From positions 2,643,501 to 2,707,500 of the forward strand of contig NZ_CP152017.1 in NCBI RefSeq assembly GCF_038618305.1: a stretch of 64,000 nt of DNA, written 5' to 3'. Below the pieces are notes generated by a model. The model did no database searches and had not been told where the DNA came from. It saw only the letters and a program-made list of their open reading frames with translations. Below, one piece after another: positions 36,666 through 45,665 of the stretch (position 1 is its first letter; every line of letters begins with the position of its first letter). The stretch is from Sporosarcina sp. FSL K6-2383 (lineage in GTDB: Bacteria; Bacillota; Bacilli; Bacillales_A; Planococcaceae). The position numbers were made by a program, and so were the translations under genes.

Positions 36666-36686
36666 AAAAACCAGTCCTCCTGCATG

Positions 36687-36697
36687 TATGTTATACT
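36687..36697 (+). promoter_or_regulatory. CcpN-type operator, site 1
   Basis: TATGTTATACT is an exact match to the CcpN pattern TRTGHYATAYW, 22 bases upstream of the gapB start. Confidence 0.65.
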
Positions 36698-36718
36698 CTT
36701 AATCACTTTTCATTAATT

Positions 36719-36729
36719 AGTATAACACA
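36719..36729 (-). promoter_or_regulatory. CcpN-type operator, site 2, overlapping the gapB -10
   Basis: The minus-strand TGTGTTATACT is a second exact match to TRTGHYATAYW, in the opposite orientation to site 1. It contains TGT-TATACT, an extended -10 that is a good candidate gapB promoter element. Confidence 0.65.
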
Positions 36730-36791
36730 TTAAACGCAAAAGAAAAGATTACGTGAGAACATTAATATATTCCCACTTTTCAGAATACAAA

Positions 36792-37388
36792 TCAAGGTGC
36801 AATATGCCACTCTAACAGTATATTTTCAAGCTGTTTCGCCGTTTCTTCTAGTGTACCATCATTGTACAAAACCACGTCTGCTCCCTGTTCTTTAATCTTC
36901 ATAGGCAATTGTGAACGTATTCGTGTATCCGCTTCTTCTTGCGATAACACATTTCGAGCAATAAGCCGTTCTTTTTGGACTTCTGGTGAAACAGACACAA
37001 CAATGATTTTATCGACAAATGATTGGAGCTTACTTTCGAACAGCAAGGGGATATCCATAATGACTGTGTTTGCTCCATTCGACAGCCACTCCTCCTTTTG
37101 TCGCAGCATTTCCTGACGTATTGCAGGATGGATAATGCTGTTCAACTTTTGTCTTTCCTCATCATTACCAAAAATACGTCCACCCAATTTTTCGCGGTTA
37201 AGTGAACCATCCTTATTGACAATATCCTCACCAAACTGACGGCTGATTTCAAGCAAAACGGGACTGCCCGGCTCAACAACAAGCCTGGCAATCTCATCCG
37301 CATCCACAATTGGAAACCCTTTTTTTCGCAGCATGGCAGACACTGTACTTTTCCCACTAGCAATACTACCTGTCAAACCAATGATCAT
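36792..37388 (-). CDS. coaE: Dephospho-CoA kinase
   Basis: 198 residues; the last step of CoA synthesis, phosphorylating the ribose 3'-OH of dephospho-CoA. The P-loop GLTGSIASGKST is at residues 4-15 and the DADEIAR substrate motif near 30. Length normal. GAGGAG precedes the ATG, and the gene starts 13 bases after the mutM stop, in the polA-mutM-coaE run. Confidence 0.96.
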   Translation of the reverse strand: MIIGLTGSIASGKSTVSAMLRKKGFPIVDADEIARLVVEPGSPVLLEISRQFGEDIVNKDGSLNREKLGGRIFGNDEERQKLNSIIHPAIRQEMLRQKEEWLSNGANTVIMDIPLLFESKLQSFVDKIIVVSVSPEVQKERLIARNVLSQEEADTRIRSQLPMKIKEQGADVVLYNDGTLEETAKQLENILLEWHIAP

Positions 37389-37400
37389 GTGACATTCTCC

Positions 37401-38273
37401 TCACTTCTGACACGCTGGGCAATAAACCGATGTTCTACCTGCAATTTTCAAGCTTTCCGTATTCGCACCACATGCACTACATACTTTCCGGCCATACATT
37501 TTCAGGCGGTCTTGCATTGTCCCTGCTTGTCCATCAATATTGCGGTAATCCGAAATCGAACTACCGCCCGCATCAATGCTCTCCTGTAGCACATCCACAA
37601 TCACCTGGAACAATTCTTTTTTCCGAGCCAAACTAACCTGTTCAGCCGTTCGCGCGGGATGCATATTCATCTTGAACAACGCTTCCGTTGCATAAATATT
37701 GCCGCAACCCGAAAGCACATGCCCATCCATGATGACGTCTTTAATCGCCTTTCGCGCATACTTCGGCATAGCCGCCATATCTAAGAAATGCCGACAAGCT
37801 TCTTCCGCAAACGGCTCTGGCGCCATTTTTAACAGGGGCGGGTGATCTGCTTCACAACCGATGAGCCGCAGCTCTCCAAATCTTCGTATATCTGAATAAA
37901 CGAGCAATCCCCCGTCGTCCATCGACAAAATAACATGGATATGCTTACGGAATTTCATTTCCGTAATATCATCAATAGATTTGACCGTGAACCATGCGCC
38001 TGACATTCCTAAATGACTAACAAGGAGACAAGTATTACCGTCTTTTATCAAATGAAAGTAAATGTATTTGCTACGGCGCGTGACGTTCGCAATCGTCATA
38101 CCTACCAAATCAACCGAAAAGTCCTCCGTTGTAATCCCCTTTACAATCGCTTCTTTCCCCAGTTGCTTCGACTTTATCACCGTATCCGACACGGTTACTT
38201 TACAGATTGTCCTGCCCGTTGCGATTGGTGCAAGCGAACGGACAACCCCTTCTACTTCCGGTAATTCTGGCAT
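37401..38273 (-). CDS. mutM: Formamidopyrimidine-DNA glycosylase
   Basis: 290 residues. The mature N-terminus PELPEVE supplies the catalytic proline and glutamate, which fixes the start at ATG 38271-38273; the longer frame would bury it. The conserved helix GCGNIYATEALF (about 165) and the C-terminal zinc finger (CSACG...CPAC) are intact. It removes 8-oxoguanine and formamidopyrimidines. The gene starts 11 bases after the polA stop. Confidence 0.96.
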   Translation of the reverse strand: MPELPEVEGVVRSLAPIATGRTICKVTVSDTVIKSKQLGKEAIVKGITTEDFSVDLVGMTIANVTRRSKYIYFHLIKDGNTCLLVSHLGMSGAWFTVKSIDDITEMKFRKHIHVILSMDDGGLLVYSDIRRFGELRLIGCEADHPPLLKMAPEPFAEEACRHFLDMAAMPKYARKAIKDVIMDGHVLSGCGNIYATEALFKMNMHPARTAEQVSLARKKELFQVIVDVLQESIDAGGSSISDYRNIDGQAGTMQDRLKMYGRKVCSACGANTESLKIAGRTSVYCPACQK

Positions 38274-38283
38274 ATCATTTCCC

Positions 38284-40908
38284 TCACTTCGTTTCGTACC
38301 AAGATAATCCAAATGCCCAATCGACTTTTAGTGGCACATCGAGTGTAAGTGCGGATTCCATCACTTCTGGTACAATTACTTTTAACCTTTCAATTTCATC
38401 CTCTGGCGCTTCAAATATTAATTCATCATGCACTTGTAACAGCATACGCGTTTGCAAGCCTTCCGCTTCCAGCCTAGCTGCCATATCAATCATTGCTTTC
38501 TTAATTATATCTGCGGCACTCCCTTGAATCGGCGTATTCATAGCTGTTCGTTCAGCAAAACCGCGTAAATTGAAATTCGAACTCGTAATGTCCGGCAAAT
38601 AACGGCGACGATTCATGAGTGTCGTCACATACCCCTTCTGCTTTGCATCTGCTACAATATCAGCCATATACTGCTTCACACCCGGGAAGCTATTGAGATA
38701 CGTATCAATAAATTTCGCCGCATCTTTTCGAGTAATGTCCAAGTTCTGCGACAATCCATAATCACTAATGCCATAAACAATTCCGAAGTTGACCGCTTTC
38801 GCAGCACGGCGCATATCTGACGTCACAGATTCTTTATCTACCCCAAACACGTCCATTGCTGTTTGCGTATGAATATCCACACCTGCACGGAACGCCTCAA
38901 TCATCTTGGTATCCTGTGACATATGAGCAAGTACACGCAACTCAATTTGAGAATAATCCGCCGCAAATAAATACCAGCCTGGTTCAGACGGGACAAATGC
39001 TGCACGGATTTTTCTTCCCTCTTCTAATCGAACAGGAATGTTCTGCAAGTTCGGGTTAATGGAACTAAGACGACCTGTTGTTGTTAGTGCTTGTTGAAAG
39101 CGTGTATGGATTTTTCCATCATCATGAATTTCTTTAGATAATCCTTCGATATATGTTGAATTCAGTTTACCCAATTGGCGATACGTTAAAATCAAACTAA
39201 TGATTTCATGTTCACCTTCGAGCTTTTCAAGGACGTCTGCCGCCGTTGAATATCCCGTCTTGGTCTTTTTAATCGGCGTTAGCCCTATTTTCTCAAATAA
39301 TATAACACCCAACTGTTTTGGTGAATTAATGTTGAACTTGTCTCCAGCCGCTTCGTAAATGGCCGCTTCAAGTTCCGTTAACTTAGCAGTCAAATCGACA
39401 CCAATTTCTTGTAGTGTCGCCAAGTCTGTCTTCACGCCTGTTATTTCCATTTTACTAAGAATTTTAGCAAGTGGTAATTCAAGTTCGTGATATAAATCGT
39501 ATTGGTCATTTTCTTTCAATCTTTCTTCAACAGTTGGACGTAACTGCCAAATCGCTTGTGCTTTGCGACTAGCATGTTCCGCAATAACTTCTTCAGTTGG
39601 TACTGCTTTCTTAGCACCTTTGCCATAGACCACTTCGTCTTGCTGAATATCCATATAGCCGAACTCACGCGCAATCGAAGCCACATCTGTATATGTCGTC
39701 GATGGATTGACAATATACGTAGCTAGCAGGAAATCGAATTCAAAACCATCTGCTTCCAGCCCTTCACGAGCTAGTGACGCAATGGCTGCTTTTGAGTCCG
39801 ACGCATATTTCTTTTTAGCAGGATCTTTTAACCATTCTTGGAATGCAACGGATTTCTTAGCAACTCGTAGCGGGACAAACTGCGTACCCATTGCATCGGC
39901 TAGACTAATTCCAAGAATATCTGCCGTTAAGTAGTTTTCATCCATCATCTCAATATGGACGACCATGTCATCTGTTAAGTCAGCCTGCGTCAAGTCGCTG
40001 ACGATTGTCACTTCAATCGCAATTTGCGGCTCATTCGCTGCTTGTGGTGCGATCTTTTCTAATAGTGTTTTAAATTTTAATTCCTGATAAATCGCAGCCA
40101 CTTCGTCCAAATCGGGTCCGCTATACACCAAATCATCCAATGTAACAGTAATAGGTGCTTCGACTTCAATCGTCGCTAGCTCTTTGCTCATAAATGCCTG
40201 TGCTTCATTATTCGTCAAATTCTCATTCAGCTTTTTAGCCGTAATTTTATCGAGGGATTGGTAGACATTTTCAATTGAACCGTATTCGATTAACAATTTA
40301 AGTGCTGTCTTCTCCCCTACACCTGGAACACCAGGAATATTATCAGATGCATCGCCCATTAAGCCTTTCATATCAATAATTTGATGTGGCTCAATGCCGT
40401 ATTTCTCACGTACATGGTCAGGTGTATACTTTTCAATATCCGTCATCCCTTTTCGGGTGATGTACACCGTCGTATGACCGCTCGCCAGTTGCGTCAAGTC
40501 CTTATCACCTGAGATAACTACAACTTCCGCTTGATCTGCATCGCCCGTTTTACTCAGCGTGCCAATGATGTCATCCGCCTCATACTGATCCAGTTCATAT
40601 TGAGGAATTTGATAGGCATCTAGCAGCTTACGCAAGTAGGGGAACTGCTCGGATAATTCAGGTGGCGTTTTCTGACGTCCTCCCTTATATTCCCCGTATG
40701 TCGAATGCCTAAATGTTGTTTTCCCTGCATCCCATGCCACTAGTATATGGGTCGGTTTTTCATCCTCGAGAATGTTTTGTAACATCATCGTAAAACCATA
40801 CACAGCGTTCGTATGAATTCCGTTATCATTTGTTAATAAAGGCAAGGCGAAAAAGGCACGGTAAGCCAAGCTATTGCCATCCAATAAAACAATTTTCTTT
40901 GTCGACAT
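38284..40908 (-). CDS. polA: DNA polymerase I
   Basis: 874 residues. The 5' nuclease domain (about 1-290) has intact acidic residues (YEADDIIGTL, VVISGDKDLTQL). The middle 3'-5' exonuclease-like domain (about 300-470) has VHIEM where an active enzyme has DxE, so proofreading is probably lost, as in other Bacilli. Polymerase motifs A (DYSQIELRVLAH), B (RRAAKAVNFGIVYG) and C (QVHDELIFE) are intact. It works in repair and Okazaki fragment processing. Followed by mutM and coaE. Confidence 0.97.
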   Translation of the reverse strand: MSTKKIVLLDGNSLAYRAFFALPLLTNDNGIHTNAVYGFTMMLQNILEDEKPTHILVAWDAGKTTFRHSTYGEYKGGRQKTPPELSEQFPYLRKLLDAYQIPQYELDQYEADDIIGTLSKTGDADQAEVVVISGDKDLTQLASGHTTVYITRKGMTDIEKYTPDHVREKYGIEPHQIIDMKGLMGDASDNIPGVPGVGEKTALKLLIEYGSIENVYQSLDKITAKKLNENLTNNEAQAFMSKELATIEVEAPITVTLDDLVYSGPDLDEVAAIYQELKFKTLLEKIAPQAANEPQIAIEVTIVSDLTQADLTDDMVVHIEMMDENYLTADILGISLADAMGTQFVPLRVAKKSVAFQEWLKDPAKKKYASDSKAAIASLAREGLEADGFEFDFLLATYIVNPSTTYTDVASIAREFGYMDIQQDEVVYGKGAKKAVPTEEVIAEHASRKAQAIWQLRPTVEERLKENDQYDLYHELELPLAKILSKMEITGVKTDLATLQEIGVDLTAKLTELEAAIYEAAGDKFNINSPKQLGVILFEKIGLTPIKKTKTGYSTAADVLEKLEGEHEIISLILTYRQLGKLNSTYIEGLSKEIHDDGKIHTRFQQALTTTGRLSSINPNLQNIPVRLEEGRKIRAAFVPSEPGWYLFAADYSQIELRVLAHMSQDTKMIEAFRAGVDIHTQTAMDVFGVDKESVTSDMRRAAKAVNFGIVYGISDYGLSQNLDITRKDAAKFIDTYLNSFPGVKQYMADIVADAKQKGYVTTLMNRRRYLPDITSSNFNLRGFAERTAMNTPIQGSAADIIKKAMIDMAARLEAEGLQTRMLLQVHDELIFEAPEDEIERLKVIVPEVMESALTLDVPLKVDWAFGLSWYETK

Positions 40909-40928
40909 GTTCGGTCCACTCCTCTTAT

Positions 40929-40966
40929 TTAATTTTATTCGGCAGGAGGTTGCTGAATAAAATTAA
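40929..40966. promoter_or_regulatory. 16-bp hairpin in the polA leader
   Basis: TTAATTTTATTCGGCA (40929-40944) pairs with 40951-40966, with one wobble. On the mRNA strand the loop carries ACCTCC, which is complementary to the polA ribosome binding site GAGGAG about ten bases beyond the hairpin. It may be a degenerate hairpin 3 of the dispersed element. Confidence 0.4.
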
Positions 40967-41011
40967 GACATCATCTGCATTTATCTTACCACGATAGCCA
41001 TAGTAAATGAA

Positions 41012-41052
41012 AATGCCTGCATGGCGGGTTTTCCGCTAACCATGCAGGCATT
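41012..41052 (-). terminator. hflKC terminator
   Basis: AATGCCTGCATGG/CCATGCAGGCATT, a 13-bp stem with a 15-nt loop, four bases beyond the hflC stop. Confidence 0.75.
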
Positions 41053-41055
41053 CCA

Positions 41056-42039
41056 TTATTCCAAGTAACCCGTTAACACTTTCGCATACGGAGAATCGGC
41101 TGGAAGAATAATCATCGTGTCATCACCGATTGTTTTGCTGTATGACTGAAGTGTACGATATAAGTTATAAAACTCAGGATCTTTTGAAAAAGTATCATTG
41201 TAGATTTTTGCTGCTTCAGATTCACCCTCAGCATGGATAATAGCTGCTTCTTTTTTCGCTAAGGCAAGCATTTCCTGCACTTCACGATCTGTTTCCGCTT
41301 CGATACGTTGCTTGGCTGCATCCCCTTCAGATAAATACGTTTGTGCAGTCGATTCACGTTCAGATATCATCCGTGTGTAGATGGATTGTTCGTTTTCTTG
41401 TGGTAGATCAATGCGCTTCATGCGTACGTCAACCACTTCGATTCCATAATTACCTTCAGCAAGAAATTCATTGACTCGCTCTGTTACCCGGTCATTTAAA
41501 CTCCCACGTGAAGAATTCTCATCATTGACAACGTCTACATAGTCAAGTTGTCCAAGCTCTGTCCTTACAACTGAGTAAATGAACTCTTCCATTCGCGCTT
41601 CAGCATTGACGATGTTTCGTGCATTGGAGATCATATCACCTGGATGTGTAATTTTCCAAACAGCATAGTTATCAATAATAATACGCTTTTTGTCTCTTGT
41701 GTTAATTTCCTCTTCAGATACATTGAACGTCATTTGACTTTTCGGTAAGGTCGTGACACTTTGAATGAATGGTATTTTTATGTTAATACCCGGTTCTTGG
41801 ACTGTACGTTTAATCTCACCGAATTGACGGACGACGTGATATTCTCCTTCTTTGACGACAAAGACATTGGCGATTAGGATAATGACAATCGCAAATAAAG
41901 CGGTCCAAAAAAGTGTCAGCTTCACATATTTCTTTACTTCTATCGGTGCCTTAGGTTCTCCAGTTCCTTGTTGTTTCTTACGTTGCTTTTCTGCTAGTTT
42001 ACCTTCAATTGTTTTAAATGGATTATTATCATTTGCCAT
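41056..42039 (-). CDS. hflC: HflC-like SPFH membrane protein
   Basis: 327 residues: one N-terminal membrane segment (about 43-65) and an SPFH/band 7 domain with long coiled-coil helices (about 200-290). In proteobacteria HflC pairs with HflK around the FtsH protease and limits its action. The ATG overlaps the hflK stop by one base (TAATG), with GGAGG nine bases upstream. Proteins of this pair lie between phoR and polA here, a place where B. subtilis has neither. Confidence 0.9.
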   Translation of the reverse strand: MANDNNPFKTIEGKLAEKQRKKQQGTGEPKAPIEVKKYVKLTLFWTALFAIVIILIANVFVVKEGEYHVVRQFGEIKRTVQEPGINIKIPFIQSVTTLPKSQMTFNVSEEEINTRDKKRIIIDNYAVWKITHPGDMISNARNIVNAEARMEEFIYSVVRTELGQLDYVDVVNDENSSRGSLNDRVTERVNEFLAEGNYGIEVVDVRMKRIDLPQENEQSIYTRMISERESTAQTYLSEGDAAKQRIEAETDREVQEMLALAKKEAAIIHAEGESEAAKIYNDTFSKDPEFYNLYRTLQSYSKTIGDDTMIILPADSPYAKVLTGYLE

Positions 42040-43010
42040 TACTTCCCGCCTCCTTCTTTAGTCGATTCTACTACTGGTGGAGGTGTTTGGTTTTCCAATT
42101 GTTGCAAGGGTAGATATTTCACAGTTTCACCTTGATCATTCATAATATAAATTTTCGCTTTTGGTAACACTTGCTCGAGCGTTTCAAGTACTAATCGTTG
42201 GCGCGTAATTTCCTTATTTTTCATATATTCCGTATGCAGATTGTTAAACAAGGCGACATCACCGCGTGCCTGTTCGACACGAGCTGTCTTTTGCCCTGCT
42301 GCCCGCGATTTGATAGCGTCACGCTCCCCCTGTGCTTCATTCTTTTTCTGATTTTCATATTTTTCCGCTTCATTTATTTTCGTATTTTTCGTTTCTCTGG
42401 CATCTGTCACTGCTGTAAAAGCTGCCCTAACTTCCGCATTCGGAAGTTCAACATCTTGCAATTTCACACCTTGAATCGCAATACCAATATCATATTTTTC
42501 AATGAGTGTAGAAAGCAGTTCACGTGTCTGTGCTTCGATTTCAGCTTTACCGTCTGTTAACGCAGCATCTATCGTCGAGCTTCCAATAACTGAACGAATC
42601 GATGCAGACGTTGCATCAGAAAGAATTTCCTGAGGGTCTTGTGCATTGAATAAATATTTTTGCGGCTCTGTAATTTTCCACTGCACAACAAGATCTGTCA
42701 GGACAATATATTCATCCCCTGTAATCATTTTTGTTTCTTTATCAAATGATACAAGTTCGCCACCTGGATCCTGTTTATAGCCAAACTGAAGACTAAACGT
42801 TTCCTTCGAAAGTATTTCTACATTCTGAATCGGCCAAGGCAGTTTGAAATGCAGTCCTGATTCTGTAATAGGTGTATCTGCTTTCCCAAAAGTAATCACA
42901 ACAGCCTGCTCTGACTCATCAACTGTGTACCAAGTTGTAAAAGCAATAACGATAAGTAATAAACCGGCAATCGCCATACCGACAATAACTGAAATTCGGC
43001 GTGTACTCAT
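42039..43010 (-). CDS. hflK: HflK-like SPFH membrane protein
   Basis: 323 residues with an N-terminal membrane segment (about 8-28) and an SPFH/band 7 domain followed by a charged coiled coil (NKINEAEKYENQKKNEAQGE near 235). It is the partner of HflC, forming a large membrane-bound cage in relatives. AAGGAGGG precedes the ATG. It is the first gene of hflK-hflC, with a strong terminator just upstream that separates it from other transcription. Confidence 0.88.
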   Translation of the reverse strand: MSTRRISVIVGMAIAGLLLIVIAFTTWYTVDESEQAVVITFGKADTPITESGLHFKLPWPIQNVEILSKETFSLQFGYKQDPGGELVSFDKETKMITGDEYIVLTDLVVQWKITEPQKYLFNAQDPQEILSDATSASIRSVIGSSTIDAALTDGKAEIEAQTRELLSTLIEKYDIGIAIQGVKLQDVELPNAEVRAAFTAVTDARETKNTKINEAEKYENQKKNEAQGERDAIKSRAAGQKTARVEQARGDVALFNNLHTEYMKNKEITRQRLVLETLEQVLPKAKIYIMNDQGETVKYLPLQQLENQTPPPVVESTKEGGGK

Positions 43011-43082
43011 TTTAAAGTCCCTCCTTTATATGTATCCTCTATGTTATACGGATTAGTTTGCTGGAAGTTTCATAATATCGTG

Positions 43083-43126
43083 AAAAAGCGTAGGACTCTC
43101 GAATAATTGAGAGCCCTACGCTTTTT
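43083..43126. terminator. Strong bidirectional hairpin upstream of hflK
   Basis: An 18-position stem starting AAAAAGCGTAGG with one mismatch and T tracts on both strands. Confidence 0.75.
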
Positions 43127-43143
43127 GGTTGGAAAGCACAAAC

Positions 43144-43198
43144 GGGGACAGACATTGACACCATTCGTGCACTTCAAATTGTGGCAGTGCCTGTCCCC
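43144..43198. repeat. REP-like inverted repeat
   Basis: GGGGACA and TGTCCCC frame an imperfect palindrome with inner TGCAC/GTGGCA pairing. The GGGGACAG...CTGTCCCC form is familiar from REP-type repeats in Bacillaceae that accompany Y1 (REP-associated tyrosine) transposases; no such gene is in this window. Confidence 0.5.
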
Positions 43199-43430
43199 TC
43201 ACTCCCGATTCGACTTATTTCCTAGAGAAAATGCCTAAACAATAAAACATTCCATTGAATCCGCTTCGGCGCTAGGGGGGATGCCTCCCGCCATTAAGGC
43301 GCCTTTGCTTGGTTTGTATAGGGAATAGATATACTTACAATGTTAAAGTGCGACAAATCATTTATTCCATATCGAGATATGGTAATGGCTGTTGCATTTA
43401 TACTAGGAATAATAAGAACATGATACTGAA

Positions 43431-43478
43431 ATAGCCCTTGAATCGACAATGATACTCGGTCGAAGGGCTTTATTTTTT
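43431..43478. terminator. phoPR-side terminator hairpin
   Basis: AGCCCTT/AAGGGCT with inner TCGAC/GTCGA pairing; better T tract on the plus strand, shorter one on the minus strand where phoR ends. Confidence 0.6.
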
Positions 43479-43518
43479 GAATTGTATGTGTGACCAGGAA
43501 TTCCGAGTTGCGGATCGC

Positions 43519-44937
43519 TCACTTATCATGCGTAATCGGCAAATGAATACAAAAAGTAGTCCCGACGCCAATCGTACTTTCTACTTCAACGCGACCACCA
43601 TGAATTTCAACAAGGTGCTTGACAATTGCTAGACCTAACCCTGTTCCACCTGAATCTCGGCTCCTAGCACGATCCACCCGATAAAATCGCTCAAATAGTC
43701 GCGGTAACTCTGATTGCTCAATCCCAATCCCTTGGTCGCGAATTGTAATCACTACCTCGTTCACAGAACTAGTGACAGTAACTGTAACCTTTGTATCCTC
43801 TTTCGAATAACTAATAGCATTCGATAACAAATTGACCATCACTTGAATGAGTCGACTAGCATCTGCTTCGATGAATAGATTTTCAGGAATCTCCGAAACT
43901 ATGTTCATCTTCTTGCGTTCCATGCTTCTAGAGACGATTTTCATTGCATCTTGTATCATTTCTTTCACATTAACAATTGCATACGTAAGCGAAAAAGCTT
44001 CCCTTTCCATTCCCGATAATTCGAGTAAATCGTCGATTAGCAAATGCAAACGGTCACTTTCCTTCTGAATAATCCCAAGAAATTCTTTCATAATAACAGG
44101 TTCATTCATTGCGCCATCTAATAATGTTTCCGTAAATCCCTTTATAGATGTAATGGGTGTGCGTAATTCATGAGAAACGTTCGCGACAAAGTCTTTTCTT
44201 ACTTCTTCAAGTCGGATGAGCTCCGTGATGTCATGGATGACGACAACAATCCCTAGCCAATTTCCATGAATACCAATAACAGGCGCTCCATATACACTCA
44301 TATAAGCAGGATGATCACTACTATCAATGCGTATTTGTTTTGCGCGAACTTGTTCTGTCATAAAAACATCTTCAATCAGATTTTCAATCGCAATTGGTAA
44401 ACCGATTTCTTTAAACGTTTTACCGACCACTTCACGCTCTGATAATCCGAACGTTTTTTTAAATACTTCATTGAAAAGATTGACCGTCCCTCCTCGTCCA
44501 AACATAAGAAGTCCGCTACCCATGCTTTCAATCAGTGTTTTCAAACGCTCTTTTTCCATGACTTGCTGCGTCGATATTTCCTGAAAATCGCTTGCAATTT
44601 TGTTAAGAGCCATCCCTAAATCATTATCATAATCCGAGTCGACCGTTTGGACCCGCACCAAATAATCACCATTCGCAATCCGAGTCGCTATTTTCGTCAT
44701 ATCATCAATTGGACGGGCATATTGCAACATCATCTTTGAAGCGATAAATATAGACAACAAAAAGGCAATAACGAGTGTGGCGATTAGGAATAACCAATAT
44801 TGATGTTGCAATGCAAGTTGACTGCTTTCCGCAAATAACGGAAAAAACTGACCAAGAACAATTCCAAGGCCAGTTAAAAGGACTGATAGAAGGATTGCAC
44901 AAGCAACTACAAGGCGAGCGTAAAGACTTTTGCTCAT
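43519..44937 (-). CDS. phoR: Phosphate regulon sensor kinase PhoR
   Basis: 472 residues. Two membrane segments (about 8-30 and 45-67), a HAMP domain (about 68-120), a PAS domain (about 130-230), the HisKA box SHELRTPITSIKGF with the phosphorylated His near 246, and an ATPase domain with N, G1 and G2 boxes (DQGIGIE, SGGTGLGLAIVKH). It should phosphorylate PhoP when phosphate is scarce. The loop between the two membrane segments is only about 15 residues, so the extracytoplasmic sensor domain of B. subtilis PhoR is missing. ATGA overlap with phoP. Confidence 0.92.
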   Translation of the reverse strand: MSKSLYARLVVACAILLSVLLTGLGIVLGQFFPLFAESSQLALQHQYWLFLIATLVIAFLLSIFIASKMMLQYARPIDDMTKIATRIANGDYLVRVQTVDSDYDNDLGMALNKIASDFQEISTQQVMEKERLKTLIESMGSGLLMFGRGGTVNLFNEVFKKTFGLSEREVVGKTFKEIGLPIAIENLIEDVFMTEQVRAKQIRIDSSDHPAYMSVYGAPVIGIHGNWLGIVVVIHDITELIRLEEVRKDFVANVSHELRTPITSIKGFTETLLDGAMNEPVIMKEFLGIIQKESDRLHLLIDDLLELSGMEREAFSLTYAIVNVKEMIQDAMKIVSRSMERKKMNIVSEIPENLFIEADASRLIQVMVNLLSNAISYSKEDTKVTVTVTSSVNEVVITIRDQGIGIEQSELPRLFERFYRVDRARSRDSGGTGLGLAIVKHLVEIHGGRVEVESTIGVGTTFCIHLPITHDK

Positions 44938-45665
44938 GCTTTCTGCTCCTCAAATTTATAGCCAATTCCCCTTACCGTTTTAATGAATGCTGGCTTCTTT
45001 GTATTTTCTTCAATTTTCTCACGTAAATGGCTGACATGAACATCGACAATGCGTGTATCTCCCGCAAAGTCATAATTCCAAACCGCACTTAATAATTGGT
45101 CACGCGACAGGACTCGATTTTTATTTTGCATAAAATATACAAGCAACTCAAATTCCTTTGGTGTAAATTCTAATTCTTCATTGTTTAGATACGCCACATA
45201 TTGCTCAGGATGAACAGTTAGCGCCCCAGAACTCATGACGCTATTATTATCTTCGCTACGCGCTGCAGCATCTCCACTACGTCGTAGCACAGCTTTCACA
45301 CGGGCTACTACTTCACGCGGGCTAAATGGTTTAGTCATATAGTCATCTGCACCTATTTCAAGCCCCAACACTTTGTCGAACTCGTCCCCTTTTGCCGTTA
45401 ACATAATGATTGGAATATCGACGCCACGCTGCCTTAATGTTTTACAAACATCTAAACCATCCATTTTCGGAAGCATTAAATCGAGTAATATTAAATCGGG
45501 CTTTTCCAACTCTGCTTGTTGAACCGCCTCTTCACCATCAGCCGCTGAAATCGTTTCATATTGCGCTTGCTGTAAATTATATTCGAGCAATGTACGAATC
45601 GGTTGTTCGTCATCGACAATTAAAATTTTCTTTTGTTTAGACATTCTCTCAATCAGCTCTCCCAT
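44934..45665 (-). CDS. phoP: Phosphate regulon response regulator PhoP
   Basis: An OmpR/PhoB-class regulator with a receiver domain (ILIVDDEQPIRTLL; phosphorylated Asp in LILLDLMLPKMDG; Lys in DDYMTKPFSPREV) and a C-terminal winged helix (RIVDVHVSHLREKIEEN). It controls phosphate-scavenging genes. The start is uncertain: ATG 45663-45665 overlaps the upstream MaoC stop (TGATG), while ATG 45642-45644 (MSKQKKILIVDD) fits family N-termini better. phoP overlaps phoR by four bases. Confidence 0.93.
   Translation of the reverse strand: MGELIERMSKQKKILIVDDEQPIRTLLEYNLQQAQYETISAADGEEAVQQAELEKPDLILLDLMLPKMDGLDVCKTLRQRGVDIPIIMLTAKGDEFDKVLGLEIGADDYMTKPFSPREVVARVKAVLRRSGDAAARSEDNNSVMSSGALTVHPEQYVAYLNNEELEFTPKEFELLVYFMQNKNRVLSRDQLLSAVWNYDFAGDTRIVDVHVSHLREKIEENTKKPAFIKTVRGIGYKFEEQKA

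Larger units (their letters stand above)
43011..43518. other. Intergenic region between phoR end and hflK start
   Basis: About 500 bases with no gene seen. It holds, in order, the hairpin at 43083-43126, a REP-like inverted repeat at 43144-43198, a GC-rich stretch at 43252-43312 with the 14-mer CCATTGAATCCGCT also found at 9556, and the phoR-side terminator at 43431-43478. Confidence 0.5.
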
